NCBI RefSeq assembly: GCF_013369385.1
Contig: NZ_SZTO01000007.1
Coordinates: 124,001 to 188,000 of the forward strand
Origin: Vibrio sp. 05-20-BW147
GTDB taxonomy: Bacteria > Pseudomonadota > Gammaproteobacteria > Enterobacterales > Vibrionaceae
Length of the DNA stretch: 64,000 nt
Direction of reading: 5' to 3'
Shown here: positions 16,614-25,516 of the stretch, piece after piece
Layout of the letters: each line of letters starts with the position of its first letter
Position numbering within the stretch: the first letter of the stretch is position 1
Notes under the pieces: generated by a model
The model's database searches: none
Told to the model about the DNA's origin: nothing
The model's input: only the letters and a program-made list of their open reading frames with translations
Translations under genes and position numbers: made by a program

Positions 16614-18254
16614 ATGTCTGTCCTGAAAAAGAACACCTCAAAATTCGCCTTTAGTTTGATTGCCGTCGCCATTTTGGCGGGCTGCGACAGCGCAACCACA
16701 CAAAACGAGACGCAAGAGAAGCGCTCCGCTCACACCACTCAAGCAAACGCTGACCAACCCAGTTATCGCGTGGGTGAGTGCAGCATCGATTCAATGCCCC
16801 CACTGGCCAATGTGCGTTATACCGAAGCTCAGCGTAGCGATACTCACTGCATTGTTCGTGGCGTCATTGAACGTGAAATTCACTTCCAAGTAACCTTGCC
16901 AGATGATTGGAATGGCATGTTTGCCCAAAGCGGCGGCGGCGGTTTTGTTGGCTCGGTAGTGGACGTAATTCACCTTGCGACTCGTGACAAACGCTACGCG
17001 ACCGCAGGCACAGATTCCGGCCACCGAGCGCACGCATTGGAGTCGAATTGGGCGGCACAAAACCCGTATCGCGAGGAACGTTTGGCCAACTTTGCTGGAC
17101 GTGCTACCCATTTAACGACGCAAAATGCCAAGCAAATTATTGCAAGCTACTACCAGCAAGAAAGCCAACGTAACCTCTTTTTTGGTTGCTCGCGTGGTGG
17201 CGGTGAAGGCTTGATCGCCGCACAGCGCTACCCAACGGATTACGACGTGATTGTCGCAGGCTCTCCAGCTTATGACTACGCCATCCAGACGGGCGGATTG
17301 CATGCGGCCATCGCGCGCAAAATGTTCCCAAATCCAGACAACATGCAGCTCGCGATTGTGGGTGCAAAAGAGATCGAGTTAGTGAATCGTACAGCGGCAC
17401 AACAATGTGCCAACCGCGATGGCCGAGACAGCGAGGTGCTGAGCGAACCTTGGAACTGCCACATTGACTTTGCCGCGCTGCAATGCAGTGCGGACAAGAA
17501 TGATGAGTGCCTCACTGGCGATCAGGTTGAAGTGTTCGATCTTGTCTTCAATGGGTTGCGTGACAGCCAAGGCAATGTGTTGGCCGAAGGTTTCTACGTG
17601 GGTGCGGGGGTGGAGATGTTTAACAAATGGCTCGCGGGCGGTTTAGCCATCAATGACCTGAGCCAATTTCAATCTGGCGTGACGATTGACCCCGACATGA
17701 CACCTCCGGTGACGCCGAGCTTTGGCTACGCGTTTGGTAACGGCATTATGCGCAACTTTGTTTTTGATGGCGAATTCGATGCGGCGAGCTACAACTTCGA
17801 TAATCTGCGCAAAGATGGCGCTAAGGTGACTGAGTCGATCAGTGCAGTAAACCCAGATTTGAGTGCATTTCGTCAACAAGGTGGCAAATTGCTCTTGTGG
17901 AATGGCTTGCGCGATGTCGCGGTGACGCCGGCCAGCACCATTCGCTATTATCAAGATGTGTTAGCGCACGATCCAAAAGCCGCGAACGATGTGGCGCTGT
18001 TTTTGCTGCCGGGTATGGACCACTGTGCAGGCGGCGCGGCACCTTGGCTTGTCGATTGGATTGACGAAGCAAACCTGTGGTTAGACAGTGGCAACGCCCC
18101 TACAGAAATCATCGCGCATGATTTTACGCCAGCCGAAGGCTTGAGCGGCAACGGTAAGATTTGCGCCTTCCCCAATGTCGCCATGTGGGACGGAAAGGGA
18201 GACCCGCACAGTGCCGATAGCTTCCGCTGCGAAACCCCTGAGCAAACGCAATAG
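16614..18254 (+). CDS. Tannase/feruloyl esterase family lipoprotein
   Basis: 546-residue secreted ester hydrolase. A lipoprotein signal (VAILAGC) is followed by a low-complexity linker and a tannase-family alpha/beta-hydrolase domain. The family CS-D-HC arrangement is visible: nucleophile in GCSRGG, acid in NGLRDVAVT and histidine in GMDHCAGG, with the Cys beside Ser and His expected to form a disulfide. A calcium-site-like insert (CQNA... region 280-310) is cysteine-rich. Likely acts at the envelope on aromatic or phenolic esters from plant/algal material. The downstream convergent LysR gene and shared operator suggest specific induction. Exact substrate unknown. Confidence 0.85.
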   Translation: MSVLKKNTSKFAFSLIAVAILAGCDSATTQNETQEKRSAHTTQANADQPSYRVGECSIDSMPPLANVRYTEAQRSDTHCIVRGVIEREIHFQVTLPDDWNGMFAQSGGGGFVGSVVDVIHLATRDKRYATAGTDSGHRAHALESNWAAQNPYREERLANFAGRATHLTTQNAKQIIASYYQQESQRNLFFGCSRGGGEGLIAAQRYPTDYDVIVAGSPAYDYAIQTGGLHAAIARKMFPNPDNMQLAIVGAKEIELVNRTAAQQCANRDGRDSEVLSEPWNCHIDFAALQCSADKNDECLTGDQVEVFDLVFNGLRDSQGNVLAEGFYVGAGVEMFNKWLAGGLAINDLSQFQSGVTIDPDMTPPVTPSFGYAFGNGIMRNFVFDGEFDAASYNFDNLRKDGAKVTESISAVNPDLSAFRQQGGKLLLWNGLRDVAVTPASTIRYYQDVLAHDPKAANDVALFLLPGMDHCAGGAAPWLVDWIDEANLWLDSGNAPTEIIAHDFTPAEGLSGNGKICAFPNVAMWDGKGDPHSADSFRCETPEQTQ

Positions 18255-18279
18255 CGCCAAGTAGACCGTTGCAAATTCA

Positions 18280-18312
18280 AGCAGGCTCTCCTCGTTGAGA
18301 GCCTGCTTTTTA
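18280..18312 (+). terminator. Terminator after the esterase
   Basis: AGCAGGCTCTC / GAGAGCCTGCT, 11-bp perfect stem, 6-base loop, followed by TTTTATT. Confidence 0.85.
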
Positions 18313-19266
18313 TTCATCACTAAGATGACGATCAAAACTCTGCTCTGGCTGAATCACCCCATCAAAATAACTCTGCACGGTTTGATGAATCAGTTGATAG
18401 AGAGGGAAACCGCGTTTGGTACGCAAATAGCCACCACTTATCGCGATTTCTCGCATCTCTTTCGGCATGGCAGGCAAGGGAAATGTGCCGATTTGCGAAT
18501 CAAACACCTTCATAAAATTGCTGCCATAAAGAATCGCATCTGAGTGTTTTAAGGCGCTGCTCAATACACGGACACTGTGAGTCACTAAAGTAAAATTGGC
18601 TTGATAACCCTTAGCCAAGTAGAGCTCTTCAATCGGTACCCGCTTTGAATTAATGCCGTCGATGGCCAAACGTACGATAGGCAAAGGATGAATGGCTTGC
18701 CAATCACTGGTTTGACTCAAGATGGGGTGATCTTTTCGCGCCACCAAACAGAGTTTTACGTCTTGTAATTTATGGGTATAGACTTCTTGCGGCAAAGGAA
18801 ACGCCGAGAAATGGATCAGGTAGTCAATCTTGCCATTAAGCAATTCGGCTAACGAATCTTCTTGCCAATACACCAGCTTAAACGTGGCGTGAGGCAGTGC
18901 CTGGCTGAGGGCAGCGTACAAGCCATCACCATACAGTTCGAGGAAATAGATGTTCATCGCTAAGGTAATCTCACCGCGAAACGCCTCTGGCTCAAAACTT
19001 TGGTAAGACTCGACCACTTTTAGAATGGGGTTAAACATCTCTTCTGCGGCTTCTGCCAGCTTTTCGGCTAACTCAGAAGGCTCAACGCCGTGGGCTTTGC
19101 GAATAAACAGGCCATCACCAAATGTCTCCCGCAGTTTTGCCATCCCTCGACTAACACTGGTTTGAGAAATGCCCAGTTTGTCGGCGGCTGCATGGGTATT
19201 GCGCGTTTCAACCACGGCCTGCAAAAGCTTGAGTAAGTTAAGATCTAAATCCTTTATGTCTTTCAT
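18310..19266 (-). CDS. LysR-family regulator beside the esterase
   Basis: 318-residue LysR-type regulator: N-terminal helix-turn-helix (AAADKLGISQTSVSRGMAKLRETFG) and a LysR substrate-binding domain (about 95-300). Convergent with the esterase gene. It is the best candidate for binding the inverted-repeat element found upstream of both the esterase and the outer-membrane protein; this is inferred from position. Confidence 0.9.
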   Translation of the reverse strand: MKDIKDLDLNLLKLLQAVVETRNTHAAADKLGISQTSVSRGMAKLRETFGDGLFIRKAHGVEPSELAEKLAEAAEEMFNPILKVVESYQSFEPEAFRGEITLAMNIYFLELYGDGLYAALSQALPHATFKLVYWQEDSLAELLNGKIDYLIHFSAFPLPQEVYTHKLQDVKLCLVARKDHPILSQTSDWQAIHPLPIVRLAIDGINSKRVPIEELYLAKGYQANFTLVTHSVRVLSSALKHSDAILYGSNFMKVFDSQIGTFPLPAMPKEMREIAISGGYLRTKRGFPLYQLIHQTVQSYFDGVIQPEQSFDRHLSDE

Positions 19267-19483
19267 GTCACACTCCTGTGTTCATCATCACCAGCCTTGC
19301 TCTGCTGTTCACCGCAAAGCTGGGCAAATCACAGCAAAGATAGGCAAAGGCGAGAGAGATGAAATAAGCATATTGACATTAGCTAATAAACTCAAAGGGT
19401 TGTTTAGAAAAAACCACCGACCCACTCACCAAACGAACCATTCACATTATCCGAGATAAGGCGAGATAAGGGCAAACAAAAAA

Positions 19484-19505
19484 GCCAGCGCATCACTGCA
19501 CTGGC
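19484..19505 (-). terminator. Terminator of the outer-membrane protein gene
   Basis: GCCAG / CTGGC stem extended by an inner GCA/TGC pair; on the minus strand it is followed by TTTTTTGTTT. Confidence 0.7.
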
Positions 19506-19526
19506 CTGAAAAGCGTTTCCGCTATA

Positions 19527-20204
19527 TTAAAAAGCGCCTTCATAGGCGAAGAGTGACAGATTGTTACCGTCATCATATTGATAGCGGTAGACCAAAGCAC
19601 TGTTGCTATTGAGCCTAAATCCAAGGTGGGCGTGAACATCCCAATCTCTTAATTTTTTGTTTGGCCCATTTTTCTCTCTCAATGTCCCAAAGCTGTGATT
19701 GTATTCTGGCTTCAAACCGAACCAGATATTGCGCTGGCTATCCACCACCATATCGAGATGTGCTCGCGCGTAGTACAAACTGCCGCTCATCTCTCGATAA
19801 CGGAACTTATTGAGATCGCCACCCGGATAAAAACTCAAAATAGGACTGATGGGCATCTCGTAGTAACTTCCTATTGAGAGTTCTTTTGCTCGGATATCAC
19901 GGCCGTCAAAATCAGAATCATTCAGATAGGCAACCAAGACACCTAATCCATCCCCTCTTTGCGCCTCAAAGCTGAAGTGATGACGGTCAAAGTGGTGGTT
20001 GGTAACATAACCACTCAATAGGCTCCAATCGTGTTGCAGAGGGCGAGCATATTGCAATGCCAAATCAAACTCGCCGTCACCATAACCGACTTGCATTCCA
20101 GTGTAATGCTGGTGTGGATTAACAAATACGCTGGTTGTAGAGCCCATCGCCATTGGAGAAATCATCAACCCAGTGAGCAAAAGTTGGATGGTTTTGAGTG
20201 TCAT
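19527..20204 (-). CDS. Predicted outer-membrane beta-barrel protein
   Basis: 225-residue exported protein: signal peptide (MTLKTIQLLLTGLMISPMAMG) then alternating polar/hydrophobic strands rich in aromatics, ending in Phe (FAYEGAF), the outer-membrane insertion signature. Start at 20204 places the signal peptide at the N-terminus; the longer frame is not credible. Size suggests an 8-10 strand barrel. The shared 27-bp operator upstream links its control to the feruloyl-esterase-like lipoprotein, so it may pass small aromatic products or be co-induced. Family not recognised. Confidence 0.75.
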   Translation of the reverse strand: MTLKTIQLLLTGLMISPMAMGSTTSVFVNPHQHYTGMQVGYGDGEFDLALQYARPLQHDWSLLSGYVTNHHFDRHHFSFEAQRGDGLGVLVAYLNDSDFDGRDIRAKELSIGSYYEMPISPILSFYPGGDLNKFRYREMSGSLYYARAHLDMVVDSQRNIWFGLKPEYNHSFGTLREKNGPNKKLRDWDVHAHLGFRLNSNSALVYRYQYDDGNNLSLFAYEGAF

Positions 20205-20323
20205 ATTGTTGTTCTCGTCATGCTGTTTAGAAACTCGCATGTTATGGGCCGTACGCCAAAAGAACGATGAATTACAGTAATTCAATTTTGTCGCCACCGC
20301 AGCGGATATACTTAGGCTCTTTG

Positions 20324-20350
20324 TGCAAATTTGAATTTCTCAAATCCCTG
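20324..20350. promoter_or_regulatory. Operator candidate shared with 16494-16520 (copy 2)
   Basis: Second copy of the 27-bp element, with a perfect inverted repeat ATTTGA-N5-TCAAAT at 20329-20345. It sits about 120 bp before the barrel gene (minus strand) and about 90 bp before the small gene at 20440 (plus strand), so it may control either or both. Confidence 0.6.
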
Positions 20351-20439
20351 TCACCACACATGGTTGTCATGCATAGTTCCTCTCACTTTTGAGCCCCTAG
20401 GGCTCGCTCTAGCCATGACTGAAAACAATGAGAGGAAAT

Positions 20440-20784
20440 ATGGAGTTAACCATTTATTTGAACGATCGGCCTTATCGCGTTTGCGATATGGGTGATGGGG
20501 AATGCAAGGTGGTGGTGATTCATGCCTTCCACCTAGAATCGCTCTGCGACTGGTATCACCGAGAGTCCCTCTCTAACACGCGCGTGATCATCGTGGATAT
20601 TTCTCGCAGTTGGGCCAAGTCGTTGGATGAGCTCTCCTCAAACGATCAGGCACTGTTAGCCGCAGATTTGCACCTGCTTGCCGATGTTTACTGGCTCGAT
20701 CACTTCCACATTGACACTGGCGCGCTGGATGAGCAGTTTACTCACCGCCTCAAGCAGGAATTTTATCCTCGGCAGATTCACTGA
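20440..20784 (+). CDS. Small protein of unknown function, alpha/beta-hydrolase-like N-terminus
   Basis: 114-residue cytoplasmic protein. GAGAGGAAAT precedes the ATG at 20440. The opening (LNDRPYRVCDMGDGECKVVVIHAF) resembles the first strands of alpha/beta hydrolases, and VIIVDISRS could be the next strand, but there is no nucleophile elbow and the protein is far too short to be an enzyme of that family. It may be a degenerate remnant or a distinct small family. It shares the divergent control region with the barrel gene. Confidence 0.6.
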   Translation: MELTIYLNDRPYRVCDMGDGECKVVVIHAFHLESLCDWYHRESLSNTRVIIVDISRSWAKSLDELSSNDQALLAADLHLLADVYWLDHFHIDTGALDEQFTHRLKQEFYPRQIH

Positions 20785-20793
20785 GCCATGGCA

Positions 20794-20831
20794 ACGCCTA
20801 ACGTGAATCTCTCGGTTAGGCGTGCGATTTT
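20794..20831 (+). terminator. Terminator after the small gene
   Basis: ACGCCTAAC / GTTAGGCGT (20794-20802, 20815-20823), 9-bp perfect stem, followed by GCGATTTTTG. It overlaps the last codons of the convergent AraC gene. Confidence 0.7.
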
Positions 20832-21595
20832 TGCATCACAAATGCCAGCGGGGTCTGCCCCGTTTGCTTTTTGAAAAATGAGATAAACGCGCTGTCTGAG
20901 GAAAAAGCCAGTTGGTGCGCCACTTCGCTGACGGGTAACGGTGTTGATAATAATTCGATCGCTTTCAACACCCGCCATTGTTGCCGCCATTCTTGGTACG
21001 ACATGCCTGTATCTTGTTTAAACAAACGGGTAATGGTTTTGCTGCTGGCGCCCACTTGCTTCGCCAACTCGCCACAACTCGGCGCTAAGAAATCACTTCT
21101 TGCCAGTTGCTGACTCCATTTCTTCAGCCGGCGATCGGTGGGCAACGGCAGACGATAATCGTGTTGCTGCGCAGCAAAGAACTCTTCCCAAAACAGCGCT
21201 AGCGTATGCGTCATCTCTTGTTCATTTTTGTCCCAAGGCCAAAAAGCCATTCGCTCAATCAGCGCACGCAGCAGTTCATTGACCTCAATCACCGTTACCT
21301 TGTCTGGGCTATTTATCTCAGAGCAATCAAAGTAGAGCGAACGATAGGCCACCACATTGGTCATCACCGCTTGATGTACCACCCTAGGAGGGATCCACAC
21401 CGCTTTGGTGGGCGGTAAGATGCAGATTGCCCCTTCTAAGGCAAAGCTCATGCAACCTTTTGGCGCATAAAGCAACTGACCTTTGTGGTGTTGGTGCATG
21501 CCAGAGTCGTGCTGTCCAACGTCTGCGGCAATGCCGATCACTCGGCCAGGCAGTCGATCGGCATTGAATACAGTTTGATGATTAATGATGGCCAT
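20816..21595 (-). CDS. AraC-family regulator with cupin-type N-terminus
   Basis: 259-residue AraC regulator (NimR/YeaM-like layout). N-terminal cupin sensing domain with HQHHKGQLLYAPKG and a C-terminal double helix-turn-helix (CGELAKQVGASSKTITRLFKQDTGMSYQEWRQQWR, then SEVAHQLAFSSDSAFISFFKKQTG). Divergent from the MFS gene at 21691 with only 95 bp between, so it probably controls that exporter and itself. Confidence 0.9.
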   Translation of the reverse strand: MAIINHQTVFNADRLPGRVIGIAADVGQHDSGMHQHHKGQLLYAPKGCMSFALEGAICILPPTKAVWIPPRVVHQAVMTNVVAYRSLYFDCSEINSPDKVTVIEVNELLRALIERMAFWPWDKNEQEMTHTLALFWEEFFAAQQHDYRLPLPTDRRLKKWSQQLARSDFLAPSCGELAKQVGASSKTITRLFKQDTGMSYQEWRQQWRVLKAIELLSTPLPVSEVAHQLAFSSDSAFISFFKKQTGQTPLAFVMQKSHA

Positions 21596-21690
21596 GTGTC
21601 CGAATGTTGATATTTTTCGTTTTAATGTTGTTAACTGGAAATTTTAGTCTCTCACTACACTAGGCACCAAGTTATTTTTGAGAGCAACTT

Positions 21691-22821
21691 ATGAAACAAA
21701 TACCTTCACTTTGGCTCATGGTGTTACTGCTGATGCTGCCGCAGATTGTCGAAACCATTTATAGCCCAGCGCTCACCGCCATCTCTGCCTCTTTTGCCGT
21801 GCCCGAGCACATTGCAGCGCAAACCCTGTCTGTCTATTTTGCGGCTTTTGCCTTTGGCGTGGTGTGTTGGGGCATTTTATGTGATCGATGGGGGCGCCGA
21901 CTAACCATGCTGCTTGGGCTGATTCTCTACGCTGGCGCATCACTACTGGCTATCGTGACCGACAGTTTTACTATGTTAATGATCGCAAGAATCCTCAGTG
22001 CCTTTGGCATTGCGGTTGGATCCATTGTTACCCAAACCATGCTGAGAGACGCTTTTCAAGGCGAAGAGCTTGCCAAAGTTTTCTCTCTGATGGGATTAGG
22101 TATCGCGATTAGCCCAGTGTTGGGCATGCTGCTTGGCGGACAACTCGTCTCCTTGGGGGGCTATCGCTCCGTGTTTATCGCCCTGTTTGTCGCAGCGATG
22201 GCCGTGGTCACGCTTGCCTTCGCACGACTTCCTGAAACTCAACAAAAGCGAACTTCGACCGCACTGCTGCCACTGGCAACAAAAATGGTCAAAGACGGCG
22301 AGATTTGGACCGCCGCCCTACTGGTTGCACTGTATAACATCGCGTTGTTTGCCTATTACCAACTCGGTGGATTTGTGTTTGTTCAACTGGGCTATAGCGC
22401 TCGTGAGTTTGGCTATAGTGGCCTTGTGCTGGGGCTCGCAACATTCTGTGCCAGCGATATCAATAAACGCTTGCTCGCGAGAAAAGTGTCTCAAACCACA
22501 TTGTTGCGCCTTGCTGCCACATTGTTCGTGTTTGGTTCACTTGGGGTTTTTCTCTGTTTGAGCTCGATTTGGTTCTTACTGCCGATGATGGGCGTCGTCA
22601 TGGCCTTTGGGATCGCCATTCCGAATCTTCTTAGTGGGGCTTTGCTTCACTACCGAGAGCATGCTGGCAGTGCTGGAGCACTATTTGGGCTGATGTACTA
22701 TCTGTTGATTGGCTTTGGCCTTGCGCTCGCCGCTCGCGTACAGCACTTAGGAGTCGTATTAGTGGGTTGTAGTTTGCTGGTTATCACAATCACCACTTTC
22801 CACAAAAAAGCGCTGCACTGA
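21691..22821 (+). CDS. Bcr/CflA-type MFS exporter
   Basis: 376-residue MFS protein with about 12 hydrophobic segments. The loop 2-3 motif WGILCDRWGRRLTMLLG and the start of the protein (VETIYSPALTAISASF) are typical of the Bcr/CflA drug-resistance group. Slightly shorter than the usual 390-400 residues. Likely regulated by the divergent AraC-type gene. Substrate unknown. Confidence 0.88.
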   Translation: MKQIPSLWLMVLLLMLPQIVETIYSPALTAISASFAVPEHIAAQTLSVYFAAFAFGVVCWGILCDRWGRRLTMLLGLILYAGASLLAIVTDSFTMLMIARILSAFGIAVGSIVTQTMLRDAFQGEELAKVFSLMGLGIAISPVLGMLLGGQLVSLGGYRSVFIALFVAAMAVVTLAFARLPETQQKRTSTALLPLATKMVKDGEIWTAALLVALYNIALFAYYQLGGFVFVQLGYSAREFGYSGLVLGLATFCASDINKRLLARKVSQTTLLRLAATLFVFGSLGVFLCLSSIWFLLPMMGVVMAFGIAIPNLLSGALLHYREHAGSAGALFGLMYYLLIGFGLALAARVQHLGVVLVGCSLLVITITTFHKKALH

Positions 22822-22842
22822 TAACATTGCCACCACCATGCT

Positions 22843-22878
22843 AAATAAGCGTTGGCTGATCCCATCGCTTATTTATTC
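22843..22878 (+). terminator. Terminator after the MFS gene
   Basis: AAATAAGCG / CGCTTATTT, 9-bp stem (22843-22851, 22866-22874), followed by ATT. Confidence 0.65.
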
Positions 22879-22941
22879 CATTCGCGTATACTTCTCTCGT
22901 TTACACAAAAACTACAATATCAACACAAAGAAAATACACTT

Positions 22942-23838
22942 ATGTCTGCTGCTAGCTTTTTTCGTCTCGTCTGCCTTGCTGCTATTTGGGGAAGTTCATT
23001 CCTATTTATGCGCATCGCAGCTCACAGTTTTGGTCCTGCGTATCTCATTGAGCTTCGTGTGTTGTTTGCGGCCATCAGTTTACTGCTGGTCTCCCTCTAC
23101 CTGCGCAAACACATCCGTGCGTTGCTCAGTCATCCAAAACACTTTTTTATCATTGGCCTGTTCAATACGGCATTGCCTTTTCTGTGCTTTGCCTACGCAG
23201 CGCAAACCTTGAATGCCTCTACGCTGGCGGTACTCAACTCGACCGCGGCAATTTGGGGCACTGTGATTGGTTTTTTCTGGCATAAAACCCCCATTTCCAC
23301 CAAAGGGGTGATCGGCTTGATGTTAGGGGTGACTGGGGTGGTGGTGCTCGTGGGTTGGGATGCCATCAATCTTGGTCAGCAAGCCGCACTGCCTATCACT
23401 GCTGGCGTCATGGCCGCATGTTGCTACGGCATAGCAACAAACTACACCAAAGGAGCGCCACAAGTGCCGGCCATCGCCAATGCACATGGCAGTATGTGGG
23501 CTGCCGTGCTGATTGTGTTGCCTTTGCTGCCTTTTGTTCCGATGAATGCGATGCCAACCTCGATTGAGTGGCTCTCAGTCTTTGCGCTTGGCATTTTGTG
23601 CACGGGCATTGCTTACTTGATGTATTTTCGTCTGATCAGTGAAATTGGCCCTGCGTCGGCCTTGTCTGTGACTTTTTTGATCCCGGTATTTGGCATCCTC
23701 TGGGGATATTTAATCCTCAATGAACCTATTGGTATCAATACCTTAGCTGGTACTGTTTTGGTTTTGAGTGGCACCATGATGGTGACGGGCTTTTCGCTAC
23801 GCTCTGCGCTTTCATCTCCGCAAGCAAAACAATCATAG
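22942..23838 (+). CDS. EamA/DMT-family transporter
   Basis: 298-residue membrane protein with ten predicted helices in two EamA repeats (LAAIWGSSFLFMRIA in the first, LGILCTGIAYLMYFRLISEIGPASALSVTFLIPVFG in the second). Start at 22942 places the first helix at the N-terminus; the longer frame upstream overlaps the terminator. Probably a metabolite or amino-acid exporter; substrate unknown. Confidence 0.87.
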   Translation: MSAASFFRLVCLAAIWGSSFLFMRIAAHSFGPAYLIELRVLFAAISLLLVSLYLRKHIRALLSHPKHFFIIGLFNTALPFLCFAYAAQTLNASTLAVLNSTAAIWGTVIGFFWHKTPISTKGVIGLMLGVTGVVVLVGWDAINLGQQAALPITAGVMAACCYGIATNYTKGAPQVPAIANAHGSMWAAVLIVLPLLPFVPMNAMPTSIEWLSVFALGILCTGIAYLMYFRLISEIGPASALSVTFLIPVFGILWGYLILNEPIGINTLAGTVLVLSGTMMVTGFSLRSALSSPQAKQS

Positions 23839-23928
23839 TTTTGTATGGTTTTGTCATGAATCATTGAAATTAAACAGCGTTCAATTAGGATCAAGGCCCT
23901 GTTCCTTGTTCCTTTTTGAGCTGTTGAA

Positions 23929-24459
23929 ATGAAAAAAACGTTATTGCTATTCCTCCTTCCTTTTGTTCTGACTGCCTGCTCTTCGATGAGCCCTGAAGAA
24001 TGTCGTAGCGCCAATTGGCAACAAATTGGCTATTTAGATGGGCAAAATGGCGTCAATCCCACGGTGATCAGTGACTATGTAAAAGATTGTCGTGATGCGG
24101 GTGTTTACCCAGATCAAGAGATGTGGCAGCGTGGCTTTGAGCAAGGCACCGTACTCTACTGCTCAGCAGATAACGGCTACCGCGTCGGTAAGCAAGGCCG
24201 CGAATACTACGGCGTGTGCAACAACGAACGTTTTCTCGAAAACTATCAGAAAGGTTATCAAGATTATCTGGTTCAAAAGCGACTCAATGAGATCAACAAA
24301 GAAATCAGCGATATTGATACACAACTGCGTATGCTCAAAAACGATAACGAAAACAAACAGCAGAGAAAAACGCTGGAAAGTCGACGTAAAGAGCTCATTC
24401 GCGAACGTACATCACTGATTGTGCCAACGCGTTCTTACAATCTGAAGTTTTCGTTTTGA
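23929..24459 (+). CDS. DUF2799 lipoprotein
   Basis: 176-residue lipoprotein: signal peptide ending in VLTAC, a DUF2799 domain with repeated short motifs (NWQQIGYLDGQNG, GFEQGTVLYCSADNGYRVGKQG, YQKGYQDYL), and a C-terminal basic/acidic coiled-coil stretch (about residues 125-165). Envelope-located; function unknown. Confidence 0.85.
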   Translation: MKKTLLLFLLPFVLTACSSMSPEECRSANWQQIGYLDGQNGVNPTVISDYVKDCRDAGVYPDQEMWQRGFEQGTVLYCSADNGYRVGKQGREYYGVCNNERFLENYQKGYQDYLVQKRLNEINKEISDIDTQLRMLKNDNENKQQRKTLESRRKELIRERTSLIVPTRSYNLKFSF

Positions 24460-24616
24460 GCATAACGGGCTCAAGCGCGAAACATTAGGTTGATAGTGCT
24501 GCACGAGATGAAAGTTTGATGAATTTTTCAAACTTCTTACATACAGACGTTGCAATGCCTCGTTGAACTGGGCACTCTCAAGCAGAAGCAACCTCTCGTA
24601 TTCTGGAATAATAAAT

Positions 24617-25264
24617 ATGAATATCATCAAACCGTTAACATGCATTTTGGCAATGAGTATCAGCGGCTTGGCAACTGCTGCTGTTACCCTACATGTACCG
24701 GATGACGTCACTCTGTTTGTCGCCAACGGGCAAAAAGCCAAGCTCTCTGGCAGCCTATTTGCCTCTTCAAAAACCATTGAATTGCCAAATGGTGAAAACC
24801 AAATCGTCTTTCAATACGAACCCTACTTCAGCCAAGGTAATGATCGTATTGGCGTCGAGAGTAACGTGATCATCGCGAAATTTTCAGCCACCGATACCGA
24901 TCTCAACTTCGAGCTGCCAAAGTATCGTGATCACCGTGCTGCAGAGCAGGAAATCAAACAAATGCAGTGGCAGTTGGTCGATGAACAAGGCGCAGCTGTG
25001 ACCAAATCTGAAGACAAACTGGTGAAATCCGGCATGCAGATTGGTCGAGACTATGCGCGTGAAGCAGCAGATTACAACCAAACTGGCGGTATCGCGGCAA
25101 TCGGTACAGCGGTGTCAGTGGCCACAATCAAGACTGAGCCAGTGGCAAACGTTGAAACCAAAGTGAAGGCGGGAGATAACACCGCAGAAGAGATGCTGCA
25201 CTTCTGGTATGACAAAGCCGATGAGGCCACCAAAGCGCGTTTTAAAGCCTACATCAATCAATAA
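24617..25264 (+). CDS. UPF0319/DUF2057 (YccT-like) secreted protein
   Basis: 215-residue exported protein: signal peptide (MNIIKPLTCILAMSISGLATAA) then the YccT-type opening VTLHVPDDVTLFVANGQKAKL and the conserved end MLHFWYDKADEATKARFKAYI. Start at 24617 gives a proper signal peptide. Enteric YccT (CsgI) has been tied to curli control; whether that holds here is unknown. Confidence 0.85.
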   Translation: MNIIKPLTCILAMSISGLATAAVTLHVPDDVTLFVANGQKAKLSGSLFASSKTIELPNGENQIVFQYEPYFSQGNDRIGVESNVIIAKFSATDTDLNFELPKYRDHRAAEQEIKQMQWQLVDEQGAAVTKSEDKLVKSGMQIGRDYAREAADYNQTGGIAAIGTAVSVATIKTEPVANVETKVKAGDNTAEEMLHFWYDKADEATKARFKAYINQ

Positions 25265-25287
25265 CACGCAAAATGGCTTAAGCAAGT

Positions 25288-25308
25288 AGGAGGTGTTCAT
25301 CACCTCCT
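25288..25308 (+). terminator. Terminator after the YccT-like gene
   Basis: AGGAGGTG / CACCTCCT, 8-bp perfect stem with a 5-base loop, followed by CTTCTC. Confidence 0.6.
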
Positions 25309-25516
25309 CTTCTCACCTAACCTTGCCATCCATGCACAACCACTCTACCCTCTCTCCCGATCTTTTTAGCCTTCGTTGCTCGCCGTTGATTTCGAACGAC
25401 CAATACCTAAGCTTCTTCCATCAGCATTGTTTTTATTTGCTCTTTACTGAAAGCTCAGCACCACCACTTCGGTCTTATCCAGACTAAAATAGAAAAAACA
25501 ACCAAATGAGAGAACG

